Positions 49,483 through 59,340 of a stretch of 64,000 nucleotides of DNA are shown here, piece after piece. This DNA is from AP-15 sp963701815 (GTDB lineage: Bacteria; Pseudomonadota; Alphaproteobacteria; ATCC43930; CGMCC-115725): contig CAVPBN010000024.1 of assembly GCA_963701815.1 (NCBI GenBank), positions 130,838-194,837 on the forward strand, written 5' to 3'. The notes under the pieces are model-generated. The model did no database searches. It was not told the DNA's origin and saw only the letters and a program-made list of their open reading frames with translations. Within the stretch, counting starts at the first letter, position 1. The number at the start of each line of letters is the position of its first letter. The position numbers were made by a program, and so were the translations under genes.

Positions 49483-51028
49483 TCACAGCACGACCTCGAC
49501 AAGGTAGGGACCGGGTGCGGCGATGCCTTCTGCCAGATGGCGGTTGACATCCGCCATCGTCGTCGCCTGCGCTCCCGGCACGCCCATCGCCCGTGCCAGC
49601 CCGACCCAATCGAGGTCCGGGTGGCTGAGATCGAGCATGTCCAGCGCCTTGCGGCCGGGATTGCCGGCGCCGACATTGGCGAGCTCGCCGCGCAGGATCG
49701 CGTAGCTTCGGTTGGAAAACAGCAGTGTCGTGACGTCGAGACCCTCGCGCGCCTGCGTCCACAACGCCTGCAAGGTGTACATTCCGCTGCCGTCGCCTTC
49801 GAGCGCGATGACCTTGCGGTCCGGGCAGGCCACTGCCGCGCCGGTTGCAACCGGCATGCCCATGCCGATCGAGCCGCCCATGTTCGAGAGCCAGTCATGC
49901 GGCCGGGCCGAGCGGGTCGATGCGAAGAAGGCGCGCCCGGTGGTCACCGCCTCGTCCACGACAATCGCGTTCTCGGGCAGCAGTGCGCCGAGCGAGGCGC
50001 CCAGAGCCTCGGGCGTGACCTTCCCTTCCGCCGGGGCCGGAGGCGGATCGTTGACGACCGGCGGCGGGGTCGATAGCGGCGCCGACCTCGTCGGCCAGCG
50101 CCGCGAGCGCGCCGATCAGGTCCTCGTCAGGCCGAGCCAGTACATGACCGACCGCGTCGGGCGGCGCCAGCAGGCTGGGCTTGTCGGGATAGGCGAAGAA
50201 CGCGACCGGCATCTTCGAGCCGACGAGGATGATGTGCTTGAGACCGGAGAGTACCCTGAGCGCCTGATCGACGACGTAGGGCACCCGCTCGACGAAGACC
50301 CGTCCCCGCCCGCGCTGCGTCCGCGCGTTCGAGCCCTGCGCGATCAGCCTTGCTCCGGTCTTTGCGGCAATGCGGCCGGCGAGGTCGAGCCCGTCCTGAC
50401 GCAGAGCGCGCCCGGTGACGAGGAGCAGACAGGGCTCGCCCGAGCGCAACGCCCGCGCCGCCTCGGCCACCGCATCGGGCGACACCGGCTTCGGAGGTTC
50501 GGGCGGCGGCACCGGAGCCGGGCCGGAACCTTCGTTCCACGCGGTGTCGGCCGGCAGGATCAGGGTGGCGATCCGGCCCGGCGGCATGCGGGCGGCGGCG
50601 ATCGCCGCCGCCCCGTCGGCAGCGATCGCATGTGCGTCGGGCGAGGTCCTGACCCAATGCGAAAACGGTTTTGCCGCCGTTTCGATGTCGGTGGTCAACG
50701 GTGCGTCGTAGCGGCGGTGGTAGGTTGCGTGGTCGCCGACGATATTGACCATCGGCGTCGATGCCTTGTTGGCGTTGTGGATGTTGGCGAGCCCGTTGGC
50801 CATTCCGGGGCCGAGATGCAACAGCGTCGCCGCCGGCCGTCCGGTCATCCGCGCATAGCCGTCGGCAGCGCCGGTGACGACGCCCTCGAACAGGCCAAGC
50901 ACGCAGCGCATCCCGTCGACCCGATCGAGTGCCGCAACGAAGTGCATCTCCGAGGTCCCGGGATTGGCAAAGCACACTTCGACGCCGCCGCCGACCAGAG
51001 TGCGCACCAGGCTTTCCGCGCCATTCAT
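49483..51028 (-). CDS. ThDP-dependent acetolactate-synthase-like enzyme 2 (frameshifted)
   Basis: The N-terminal domain has VCFANPGTSEMHFVAAL, GLFEGVVTGAADGYARM (the cofactor glutamate) and LHLGPGMANGL. A shift near 50070 precedes the C-terminal ThDP domain: GGSIGMGMPVATGAAVACPD, LEGDGSGMYTLQALWTQARE (Mg site) and NRSYAILRGELANVG. About 515 residues. The GMPVATG stretch and short length suit the benzoylformate/oxalyl decarboxylase-like IlvB group with no small subunit. GGAGAGG precedes the ATG. The substrate is unknown. Confidence 0.85.
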
Positions 51029-51212
51029 CAGGCCTCTCCGTAGATTGAGCGTCGCCAGAGGCGCACAGCATGCCCGCTGCGGTCGGTCGCTTCAAGGCGC
51101 CGACGCCCGAAAGCGGCGGACCCGATCCAAGACCGGGGCGCCGTCGGCGTAGGACTTCAGAACCGCAAAGCTGAGGCCAAAGCGCGCGGGCCTTCGGACG
51201 TCCCCCGGACAA

Positions 51213-51287
51213 TGGTGCCCCGGGTCGGATTTGAACCAACGGCCTACCGCTTACGAAGCGGTTGCTCTACCGCTGAGCTACCGGGGC
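51213..51287 (-). tRNA. tRNA-Thr (anticodon CGT)
   Basis: The minus strand folds as a full cloverleaf. The acceptor arm GCCCCGG (51287-51281) pairs with CCGGGGC (51223-51217), then A and an encoded CCA at 51215-51213. The D arm is GCTC..GAGC. The anticodon arm is ACCGC-TTCGTAA-GCGGT with CGT in the loop, and the T arm is GTTGG-TTCAAAT-CCGAC. CGT reads ACG threonine codons. Confidence 0.95.
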
Positions 51288-51360
51288 GCCAGCCATTCTT
51301 ACCGTGTTCCGCCGGCGCGGCCAAGCCGGTCGCCGGAAGAAAACCTCGTGCGAACCGCAG

Positions 51361-52764
51361 TCATCCCGCCGCCGTGTCCACGGCCGGCGGCTTGGCAGGG
51401 AATATCGCGAGCGGCACGGTCGCCGGCGGCAAGACGGCAGCCGAAACCGCCCGCACCGGGACACGCCGGTGAAGCGCATCGAAGCTGCCGCAATGCGGGC
51501 AGAGCGAGCGCCATTCCAGATTTTCGCCTCGGCAATTCGAGCATACATAGCGGGGGTCGGGGGCGGCCGAAGCGGCGCGGTCGAGCCATTCGCGCACACG
51601 GGTGAAATCCTGATGCTCGGCCTCTTCCAGCCGGGCCATCAACAGGCACGCCCGCGAGGTCGGCTCGGGTCCGGCCGAAGCGGCATTCTGAATCGGGACG
51701 GCCAATGTCTGTTCGAGATGGCGCCGGGCCTCGCCCCAAAGCTGCGCCGCCAGCGCCGCCTCGGCCAGTGCCGCATGGCTCTCGCAGGCATCGGGGTTCT
51801 GCGACGCGAGCCGCTCAAAGCGCTTGACCCGGGCGAGCGGCGCCTCGTCGCCGCCGATCTCCGCATAGAGTCGCGCCAGCGCCGGATCGGGTGCGGTGTG
51901 CCAGGCGCGTTCGATCGCTTTGGCCGCCGCCCCGGTCCTGCCCTCCGCGAGCAGCAGCCTGGCATGATGCCCTGCCGGTGCGGCGAGATCGGGCGTCAAT
52001 CCCTGGGCCTCCGCCGCCAGCGCGATACCGTGGCGACGGTCGCCGGCGGCAATTGCGGCGCGGCTCAACTCGTATAGGATCACGCCGCGCTGATGGCGGC
52101 CGCGCTCGGCCGGGATCGAACCGCGCTTGGCCGCCCGCGCCAGGGTGTCGCGCGCAGCCTCCCATTTGCCGTCGCGCACCTCGAGATCGAGCAGGCTGCG
52201 CGCCACCCAGCCGGCGTTCGGGCGCAAAACTCTGGCGCGCTCGGCCAGCCGCATGGCCGTCGCCCGCTCACCCTCGTGCATGGCCTGGTTGAACAGCCCG
52301 CGAAGCCCGAGAAACTCGGTCTCCGGTCGCTCCAGCATCGCCGTGAAATAATTCTTTGCCGCGCTTTCGTCGCCCGCGAGCTGCGCCGCCTGGGCGGACA
52401 GCAGCAGGGTCAGCGGGGGCTCGGCAAGAAGCGCGTCGGCACGGCGGGCGTGGCGCTTCGCCTCTTGCGGATCGCCGGCGGCAACCGCGACCATACCCCG
52501 GCTCAAGGCTCGGTAACCGGCTCGGCGCCGCCGCTCGCGACGGCGGCGCAGCAGCGCGCGCGGGCTGCCGAGTATCAGCCGCAACATCCGCAACAGCAAC
52601 ACGACGGCGAATGCTGCGAGCGCGGTGGCCGCGGTCAGTACGGCGACCGAGGTTTCCACCCGCCAACCCTGCCAAACGATCGCGACCCGGCCCGGATGGT
52701 CGGCAAACCAGACGGCGGCGGCGATCAGCGCCGCCGTGGCGAGCAATGCGCCGATCATGCGCAT
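51361..52764 (-). CDS. hemY: HemY-like TPR membrane protein
   Basis: This intact 467-residue protein starts with two membrane helices (LLATAALIAAAVWFA; LTAATALAAFAVVLLL). HemY_N and TPR-type helices follow (RALSRGMVAVAAGDPQEA, ARRADALLAEPPLTLLLSAQ). The C-terminus carries a zinc-ribbon-like pair, YVCSNCRGENLEW and RSLCPHCGSFDAL, as in LapB-type proteins. The family is linked to late haem biosynthesis or its quality control at the inner membrane. The ATG shares one base with the previous stop (TGATG). Confidence 0.87.
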   Translation of the reverse strand: MRMIGALLATAALIAAAVWFADHPGRVAIVWQGWRVETSVAVLTAATALAAFAVVLLLRMLRLILGSPRALLRRRRERRRRAGYRALSRGMVAVAAGDPQEAKRHARRADALLAEPPLTLLLSAQAAQLAGDESAAKNYFTAMLERPETEFLGLRGLFNQAMHEGERATAMRLAERARVLRPNAGWVARSLLDLEVRDGKWEAARDTLARAAKRGSIPAERGRHQRGVILYELSRAAIAAGDRRHGIALAAEAQGLTPDLAAPAGHHARLLLAEGRTGAAAKAIERAWHTAPDPALARLYAEIGGDEAPLARVKRFERLASQNPDACESHAALAEAALAAQLWGEARRHLEQTLAVPIQNAASAGPEPTSRACLLMARLEEAEHQDFTRVREWLDRAASAAPDPRYVCSNCRGENLEWRSLCPHCGSFDALHRRVPVRAVSAAVLPPATVPLAIFPAKPPAVDTAAG

Positions 52765-53945
52765 CAGGATGGCGTTTCGGTCTTGGCCGGCGCCTCGGAC
52801 TTGCTCGGCGCCTCCGCCGGAGGGTCAGCCGGCACAGCCCGCGGCGCGCCGGCAATCCCTGCCGCCAGCAGCTGTTGCAGCCGAGCGAGCGCTGCTTCGG
52901 CCGCCGCCCGTTGCCGCGCCGAACGCAGCCACGGCGTCGCCGCCTGGGCATCGCCGCCGCGCAACGCGCCGAGTGCCGCGATCGCCTTCGGCAGCTCGCC
53001 ATGTTCGAGGGCGTCCTGCGCGACGCCGATCGCGGCCTCCGGGCCGGTTTGCCCGGCATTGTCGATCCGGCGGATCGTCACCAGCGAGCGCAGCCGGACC
53101 AGGGTCTGCGTCCACCAATCCGCGGCCGGGGGCGACGCCGGGCGGGCGACCGGGTCGGCCAGTTCGGCCAGCCGGAGCTTCAGCATTGCATCGCCGGCGA
53201 CGCCGCTGCGGGCGGTCGCGGCAAGCGGCCCGGCGGCGGCGACCAGCTCCGGACGGTCACGCGCAAGCGCTGCAAACGTATCGTATTCGGCGGCGAAGGG
53301 CTGCGTCGTCTCGACCGCCTGCCGCAGCTGCATCAGCGCCAGCAGCAGGGACAGATTGGTCCTGTCGGCGCGGCCTTGCGCCTGCGCCCGATTTTCGAAC
53401 GCGGCCAGCCGGACCGCGAGATCGGCGGAAATCTTGTCGAGGCGGATCAATTCCTGCTGCATCTTTTGCGCGTCCGCGGCGGCGCTTGCCGCCTGCGCAT
53501 CGGTGGCGGCGAGCCGCTGGCCGAGATGTTGCAGCATCGTCTGCATCGCGGTGACGGCAGCCGCGGCGTCGCCGCTATTGCCGGCGGCTTCGAGCCGCTC
53601 GACCCGTCGCGCCAACGCCGCTTCGGCCGATTTGATCGCCTCGACATCGCCATTTGGCAGGACCGGCCGCTTCTCGACAGCGCCGATCCGAGCGGAGAGC
53701 GCCTCGTATTCGGCGGGCTGGACCGAGGATGTCCCGCGCCATGGCAGCAGCGGCGCCATCGCCGGCGCCCAGAACGGCGATAGGGCGACCGTGGCGACCA
53801 CCAAGACCAGGACCCCGGCAAGCCAGATCGCCCAGGGTGCGAAACGCGGCGCGACGGGGTTCGGTTGCGCTCTGCCTTCGGCAGATGGAGCCGACTCCGG
53901 CGCGGCGGCCTGACCTGGATATTCTTCGCCCGGCGCCGCGGTCAT
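52764..53945 (-). CDS. mitofilin-domain inner-membrane protein (COG4223 type)
   Basis: About 393 residues. A short cytoplasmic lead, one membrane helix (APWAIWLAGVLVLVVATVAL), a coiled-coil region (AEYEALSARIGAVEKR to LAAFENRAQAQG) and a helical C-terminal domain (FAALARDRPELVAAAG; VTIRRIDNAGQTG) give the plan of the alphaproteobacterial mitofilin relative. It is thought to shape inner membranes and contact the outer membrane. hemD - this gene - hemY is the usual order in the class. GGAAGG precedes the ATG, and the start overlaps hemD (ATGA). Confidence 0.83.
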   Translation of the reverse strand: MTAAPGEEYPGQAAAPESAPSAEGRAQPNPVAPRFAPWAIWLAGVLVLVVATVALSPFWAPAMAPLLPWRGTSSVQPAEYEALSARIGAVEKRPVLPNGDVEAIKSAEAALARRVERLEAAGNSGDAAAAVTAMQTMLQHLGQRLAATDAQAASAAADAQKMQQELIRLDKISADLAVRLAAFENRAQAQGRADRTNLSLLLALMQLRQAVETTQPFAAEYDTFAALARDRPELVAAAGPLAATARSGVAGDAMLKLRLAELADPVARPASPPAADWWTQTLVRLRSLVTIRRIDNAGQTGPEAAIGVAQDALEHGELPKAIAALGALRGGDAQAATPWLRSARQRAAAEAALARLQQLLAAGIAGAPRAVPADPPAEAPSKSEAPAKTETPS

Positions 53946-54718
53946 AGCCCGGCCTTCCGGTCTGCCCATCGACCCGCCGGACACATGGCGACGCTGTGAC
54001 GGCGTGCCGCCAAGACGTGATCGAGCGCCGCCAATAACGCCGGCTGGTTCGGGCGTTCGGCGATGTGCCGATCGCGCCACGGCAGATCGCCCAGGGCCGC
54101 GTCGGCCGCCGCGCTGATCGACAGCGCGATGACCGTCCGGCAATCCGCCGCAACTCCGGCCATCCCGGCGAGCCGGGCAAACACCGCCGCGGTGCGCGGC
54201 GAGAAAAACAGCGCGAAATCGACCGCTTCCATCCGCAGCATCCACACCGTTGGCGGGCTGAGCGCGGCGGCCGTCCGGGCCTCGTAGCCGATTTCGCGAT
54301 CTATCGCGAAGCCCTCTGCCCGCAGCATCGCGGTAAGGTCGCCGGCGGCGACGGACCCGGCGAGATGCAGCAGGCGGCCGTCCCGCGGGCGCAGCTCGCG
54401 TGCCGCCAGACGGGCGAGGTCGGCAGCATCGCCGCCGGCACTGCGCACGGTCAGAAAGCCTTCGTCGCGGGCCCTGGCCGCGGTCGCCTCGCCGACGGCA
54501 TAAACCGGCAATGCGCGCTCTCCGGTCGCCCGCGCCAGCGCCCGCACGCCATTGGCGCTGGTGCACAGCAATGCCTGCACGCCGCCGAGGTCGAGCGGTG
54601 CTGGATCGCGAAACCGGATCTCCATCAGCGGCTCCAGGATCGGCTCGATGCGGCGCGCCAATAATGCCGTCGCCAGCGCCGCCAATTCATCCCGCGGGCG
54701 GGTGACGAGCGCCCTCAT
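53942..54718 (-). CDS. hemD: uroporphyrinogen-III synthase HemD
   Basis: This protein of about 258 residues closes and flips hydroxymethylbilane into uroporphyrinogen III. The two-lobed fold is marked by MRALVTRPRDELAALA, LLCTSANGVRALA, VYAVGEATAARARDEGF, LLHLAGSVAAGDLTAMLRAE and FALFFSPRTAAVFARLA. hemC is not upstream, which is unusual. The ATG at 54718 matches the family start; 54745 would add nine residues. The stop overlaps the mitofilin gene. Confidence 0.85.
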   Translation of the reverse strand: MRALVTRPRDELAALATALLARRIEPILEPLMEIRFRDPAPLDLGGVQALLCTSANGVRALARATGERALPVYAVGEATAARARDEGFLTVRSAGGDAADLARLAARELRPRDGRLLHLAGSVAAGDLTAMLRAEGFAIDREIGYEARTAAALSPPTVWMLRMEAVDFALFFSPRTAAVFARLAGMAGVAADCRTVIALSISAAADAALGDLPWRDRHIAERPNQPALLAALDHVLAARRHSVAMCPAGRWADRKAGL

Positions 54719-54922
54719 TCGCGGCGGCGACGCGATCCCAACCATCGCCCAGTCATCGCCCAGATGGCGGCCGGCCGCAAGTCCGGCGGCGCTCTCGCCA
54801 GGTTGATGATTGATCCAAATCCTGCGCTATCGCAAATCCCTTGCCCTGCCGTAAGCTGCATCTTGACATGACGAGTGCGGCCGGCTCGATCGGCCGTCGG
54901 CGCTACGACCGGGAGGGTAGAG

Positions 54923-55666
54923 GTGCGCAGCTGCGTTGTCGGTTTGCCGATCGTCGTCGCGATCGCCGCAGCCCTCGCGCCGGCGAGCGGCGGCGCCGCC
55001 TTGGTGGAGCCTGCGGGCAACGCGGCGGTGGAAGCACATGCGCGGCAACCGGCGGTATTGCACCTGACCCAGACCGTCGAGCGCAAGGTCACCCCCGATT
55101 TGTTGCGGATCGAATTGCGGGTCGAGGAAACCGGCGCCGACGCGGTCGCGGTGCAGGCGGCAATCAACCGGAAGATGACGAGGGCGCTCGATCGGGCGCG
55201 GCATGTGCTGGGCGTCCAGGCTCGCTACCGGTTCCTATGGCGTCGGCGAGGAGCAGCCGGAGCATGGCCCTCGCATTGGCGCGGCAGCCAGTCGCTGAGT
55301 CTGACCGGCAAAGCGCCGGATGCGATGCTGAAGCTCGCCGGCGCCTTGCAGGCGGACGGCCTGCTGATGTCGTCGATCGGCTACCAGGTGTCGCCGGAGA
55401 TATTGCGGGGGACCCAGGAGGATTTGACCGCCGAGGCGTTGGCCGGTCTCGCGGCGCGCGCGGCGTCGATCGCCGAGCGGATGCACCTCGCCGTTCTCGG
55501 CTATCGCGATCTGCGCGTCGGCAATGCCGAAAGCGGCGACGGGCTGCGGCCGATGTTGCGCATGGCGGCGCCTGCGGCGATGCCGGCGCCGGTCGCCGCC
55601 CCGGGCGAAACCACGATCCGGCTGTCGGTCGAGGCCGAATTGCTGCTCGGCCCGCTCCATCCGTGA
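54923..55666 (+). CDS. SIMPL-domain secreted protein (internal compensated frameshift)
   Basis: The start is a GTG at 54923 after GGGAGGG. It gives a signal peptide (RSCVVGLPIVVAIAAALAPA), then the SIMPL domain (LHLTQTVERKVTPDLLRIEL; VQAAINRKMTRALDRAR; WRGSQSLSLTGKAPDAML; AEALAGLAARAASIAERM). Between about 55222 and 55275 the frame is off: the other frame reads TGSYGVGEEQPEHGPR, the expected sequence, so two opposite indels restore the reading. SIMPL proteins are exported and often called oxidative-stress defence or signalling partners. It is translationally coupled to thiE (GTGA overlap). Confidence 0.8.
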   Translation: MRSCVVGLPIVVAIAAALAPASGGAALVEPAGNAAVEAHARQPAVLHLTQTVERKVTPDLLRIELRVEETGADAVAVQAAINRKMTRALDRARHVLGVQARYRFLWRRRGAAGAWPSHWRGSQSLSLTGKAPDAMLKLAGALQADGLLMSSIGYQVSPEILRGTQEDLTAEALAGLAARAASIAERMHLAVLGYRDLRVGNAESGDGLRPMLRMAAPAAMPAPVAAPGETTIRLSVEAELLLGPLHP

Positions 55667-56361
55667 GCGACCCGTCCGTGAATTCCCTGTCGGCCGGGAG
55701 ACGCTGGACGACGCGGTTGCCGAGCCCGCCGCTGCTCGTGATCTCCGACCGCAGCCAGGCGCGCTACCCGCTCGAAGAAATCGCTGCGGCGGCGTTCGCC
55801 GCCGGTTGCCGCTGGTTCAGCCTGCGCGAAAAGGATCTGCGGACGGCGGAGCGTCGGGCATTGCTCGGCCGCCTGGTCGGGCTCGGCCGCGGCTGCGACG
55901 CGGTGGTGACCGCGCACGACGACATCGAGGCGGTCATCGCGGCCGGCGCCGGCGGGGTGCATCTGCCCGACAATGCCGATGGTGTGCATCTGCCGGGGGG
56001 CGCCGATCCGGCGGCGGCGCGCGTCCGGCTGCCCGATGGGCTGATCGGCGCGTCGGCGCATTCGGCGGAGTCGGCCTCGTCATTGCTGCGGCAGGGCGCC
56101 GACTACGTCACGATCAGCCCGGTCTTCCCGACCGCGAGCAAGCCCGGCTACGGCCCGGCATTCGGCCTCGACCGGCTCGCCGAGATCGCCGCCGCCAATC
56201 CTGGCCGGGTCGTCGCCCTGGCCGGCGTCACCCCCGAAAACGCCGCCTCCTGCCGTGCCGCCGGCGCCGCGGGCATCGCGGTCATGGGCGAAATCATGCG
56301 CGCCGCCGACCCGGCTGCGACGGTGCGCAAACTGTTGAGGGCATGGGCATCGGTAACGTGA
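55663..56361 (+). CDS. thiE: thiamine-phosphate synthase ThiE
   Basis: This intact TIM-barrel enzyme of about 232 residues joins HMP-PP and thiazole phosphate. Key parts are LLVISDRSQARYPLEE, CRWFSLREKDL (pyrophosphate site), GAGGVHLPDN, DYVTISPVFPTASKPGYG and ALAGVTPENAASCRAAGAAGIAVMG. A short duplicated loop (DNADGVHLPGGADP after GGVHLP) lengthens the middle. The GTG start overlaps the SIMPL stop. ThiE supply fits the three ThDP-using systems in this window, though the link is only by context. Confidence 0.88.
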   Translation: MSDPSVNSLSAGRRWTTRLPSPPLLVISDRSQARYPLEEIAAAAFAAGCRWFSLREKDLRTAERRALLGRLVGLGRGCDAVVTAHDDIEAVIAAGAGGVHLPDNADGVHLPGGADPAAARVRLPDGLIGASAHSAESASSLLRQGADYVTISPVFPTASKPGYGPAFGLDRLAEIAAANPGRVVALAGVTPENAASCRAAGAAGIAVMGEIMRAADPAATVRKLLRAWASVT

Positions 56362-56528
56362 CCGGCGGCACCCCCCGGAGCGGCATGCCGCAGCCGACGA
56401 TGGGCGCCGGCCGCAACACTACCCTCGATAATTCTTGCTGCGGGACTCTTTGATTTTCAATCCGATAAACAGATGCTTCTACTCTGCGGTGCGGGGCGAG
56501 GGGCCGGCGCCTCCAACGGTCTGTCCGC

Positions 56529-57386
56529 TCAATAAAGTACCGACGGCAGATAGGCGCCGGCGGGCTCGTTGTAGAGACCGATCGTCATCAGGGTCAACTG
56601 GTGGACCAGCCGCAGCCGATTTTCCAGGCACCAGCGGAACAGCTCGCCATTGCGGGTCGGCAACAGAAACCCGCCGCCGGGAAAGTCAGGGGCCGCGCCG
56701 ATCAATGCTTTCAGACCCTGGTTGCTCTCGGCGACCGCGTGGCCGAAAAACGCGACCGCGGTGGCGTAGGCGGTAATCCGGCCGAGATGCTCGACGACCC
56801 GCGCCGTCCCCGCCGCGATCGCATCGTCGAGTTCGCCGCCGCGGTCGTGACCGTGCACCCGCCGGCAAATCGCGTTGCAGACCGCCCGGTCGGCTGCTCG
56901 GGCCGGCCGCACCTCGTAGCCGGGGAATTCGAGGGCCAAAGGCGCCCCGCTGATTTTCGATATCGTTTCGCGGGTCTCGAAACCGAGCTTTGTGTAGAGA
57001 CACAACGACCGATTGTGAAAGGCGGATTGCAGCAGCCTGACCCCGGCGGCCCGGTGCTCGCCGGCGCGGTCGAGCACGGCGCCCATCAACCGACGACCGA
57101 TCGTCTGGTTTTGCGCGGCCGGGTCGACCGTGATCGGCCCGACGCCGGCGACCGGACCCCGTTCGTCGAGAAAATTGCTGCCGACGACGCGGCCGTCCTT
57201 CTCGGCCACCACCGCGTAGAAGCCGGGGTTTGACAACATCATCGTCAAGACATCGGTGGCGATTTCGGCCGACGGAAAATCCCACGGGAAATTGTGCTCG
57301 TCGTCGATCGTCTTGAACGCCTCGAAGCAGATCGGGCCGCAGACGGCGGCATCCGCCTGCGTGCCCGGTCGCAGCACTATGCTCAT
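56529..57386 (-). CDS. GNAT-family acetyltransferase
   Basis: This intact 285-residue protein has an N-terminal GNAT fold with the acetyl-CoA loop QNQTIGRRLMGAVLDRA and a closing FHNRSLCLYTKLGFE. A second, weaker domain follows (YEVRPARAADRAVCNAI to NRLRLVHQLTLMTIG). Two-domain GNATs of this type are widespread; the substrate is unknown. GGGGGGATGG lies before the ATG. It is convergent with thiE. Confidence 0.83.
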   Translation of the reverse strand: MSIVLRPGTQADAAVCGPICFEAFKTIDDEHNFPWDFPSAEIATDVLTMMLSNPGFYAVVAEKDGRVVGSNFLDERGPVAGVGPITVDPAAQNQTIGRRLMGAVLDRAGEHRAAGVRLLQSAFHNRSLCLYTKLGFETRETISKISGAPLALEFPGYEVRPARAADRAVCNAICRRVHGHDRGGELDDAIAAGTARVVEHLGRITAYATAVAFFGHAVAESNQGLKALIGAAPDFPGGGFLLPTRNGELFRWCLENRLRLVHQLTLMTIGLYNEPAGAYLPSVLY

Positions 57387-57760
57387 CCATCCCCCCGCGC
57401 AAATTTTGCCGCCTTATACCAGCCAAACCGCCGCCGTCGCCACGCATCTCCAGCGCCCCTGCGGCGATGGAGAGGAGTTCGGACAGAGGCGCTGAATGTT
57501 GATTGCAACAACGGGTTCCACCCGGTAGGTTTACCACCAAGTAAGTTTCTTATGCCCGAGTCGGGAAGATCCGCCACCCATACATCGCGTTTTATCTTAC
57601 CGCATCTTCAAGCGTCGAACAAACTTGAGGGCTCACATAACTCACGCTGACGGAGGGTGCCGCTTCGTTGTTCGGATGGCGCGCTACGCGGCACTGGATA
57701 CGCACCTGCACTGAGGCAAGGCGTTTGCCCTGCCTCTGCAGATGGTTCCACCAATCGTGA
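57387..57760. other. gap with no clear gene
   Basis: This 374-nt gap is slightly AT-richer than its surroundings. It holds only short open frames without ribosome sites or recognisable products. It should carry the promoter of the GNAT gene and the end of the transcript at 57761. Confidence 0.5.
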
Positions 57761-58168
57761 TTATTTTTGCCAAGCGAAATCATATCGACAGCCGCTGGCA
57801 CGCTGGTGCACGACGGCCATACCGCGCGCGTCTATACTGCCGGTGGCGTCCATCTCGAGCGGCCGGGAGCCGCCGGTCGAGACCGGAGTCAGTCGCAACG
57901 ACAACTCGCCTCCCGGCCCGACCGTTCCGTGAAGTTCAAAGCCGCTCTCGGTGGTGTATCGCGCTTGACCTTGCGCGATCGTCAGCGGCCCGGGCGTCCG
58001 GTCCGGACAAGGGGCCATGTCCCCTTTGTTCGACGTGTACATTGGAGTGACTTTCGTCGAAGAGACAAAGTGGTATGTGCCGTCAAACGGTGATGGCGCT
58101 TGTGCATTGGCAGCAACAAGCAGACCGAAAAATCCGATGATCGACATGGGTACAATTTGTCTTCGCAT
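57761..58168 (-). CDS. secreted hypothetical protein
   Basis: The ATG at 58168 has GAGGAGG upstream and gives a 135-residue protein with a signal peptide (MRRQIVPMSIIGFFGLLVAANAQA). The mature part reads PFDGTYHFVSSTKVTPMY, then PGPLTIAQGQARY, HGTVGPGGELSLRLTPVS and CRYDFAWQK. This beta-rich layout resembles small exported lipocalin-like or DUF-type proteins, but I cannot name a family. Two cysteines may pair. Confidence 0.65.
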   Translation of the reverse strand: MRRQIVPMSIIGFFGLLVAANAQAPSPFDGTYHFVSSTKVTPMYTSNKGDMAPCPDRTPGPLTIAQGQARYTTESGFELHGTVGPGGELSLRLTPVSTGGSRPLEMDATGSIDARGMAVVHQRASGCRYDFAWQK

Positions 58169-59340
58169 AGGTCTGTCCTCCTCACTGTGATAGGTAGCTG
58201 CTTGTGCAGCCGGGATTTGTACAGGCGGTCTCCGCGTCGGTCGTAACGCCATTCCACACTCCCGCCACGCCGGTCCATATCGGAGGTCTGGGCCTCAGTG
58301 TCTGTGGCCACCCCCGCGAGCTCTGATGCCGGAGCCGATCCGAGACGCGAAATCATCCTTCGACGCAAGATTTCCCGTTCGATTTTTTTGCGATCATGTC
58401 GAGCTTTCCTCCCCCTTCAATCGGCGCAATTTTTGGATTCGGCATTTGCCGGCGTCATTGGTAACGGTAAATCAGGCTACAGGAAGGGGTCTGGCTTGCC
58501 AAGTGCAGCTCGCAAAAAATTGTGCTGATCGCCTTTCAATAGCGTGAACGGATAATTCATCGGAGGGAGTCTTGCCTGACAACCACCCTACGCAAGCGGG
58601 TGAATACGGCACGGCCTGACGATTGGCCGGCCCGCCGAGCCTGCGGGGTTGCGGCCGGTCGATCGAGCGCCTTCGCCGGCGGGCCTGACCGATCTGCTTG
58701 TTCGCATCGGGGCTGGTGAGAGCAGCGTGGTGGGCTCCACCACATTCCGCGGGAGCGGATACTGCTCTCCAGGGATTGGAAACACCGGACGAGCCGCCGA
58801 GTTCCTGCTGCGTCGCTGACCTTCGACAAGCAGACCTGCGACATCGCAATGCCGGCGGAAAATCTTCAGAATGGAGCGGCCCCTATGGCCCGGTCTACGT
58901 TCACCAGCAGGCCTTCGATTCGTGCGTCAACATCGGCGACAACAACCCCGAGACCCGCGTCGTCGGCATGCAGTTGGTGGACCTGGAGAACACCGACATT
59001 CATTATGTGAACCTGGTTCAGAGCTGAGGCGACGAGACCTGCCTCTGCGGGCGGGTCTGCCATCCGTCAGCGACATGGTGTTCGGTCCGGATCAGGAAAC
59101 AATAACGCAACAAGGGCGGAAATAGAAACGTTGGTTTACAGTTGCCTTTCTCCGGCGAATGGTTCCCTCACAGAGTAGCGACGACACGGAGGAAAATATC
59201 AGCGGAGGCAGATCGAGACAACGCCGGCTTTTCGGAATGCGTTATCCAGCAAACGCCCCGGCCGCGTCGGTCTTGACGCGTTGCTGACGCCCGACGAGGC
59301 TAGCTGCTCAGGAAAATTCCCATCGAGCGGGAGCAGCAAG
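58169..59340. other. gene-poor stretch with a possible broken ORF
   Basis: Over 1.1 kb shows no convincing intact gene. At about 58690-59027 on the plus strand two frames carry protein-like sequence, GSTTFRGSGYCSPGIGNTG and then, after a shift, GPYGPVYVHQQAFDSCVNIG and VVGMQLVDLENTDIHYVNL. These may be a frameshifted secreted protein of about 110 residues with no clear start. The rest looks non-coding. Confidence 0.35.
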
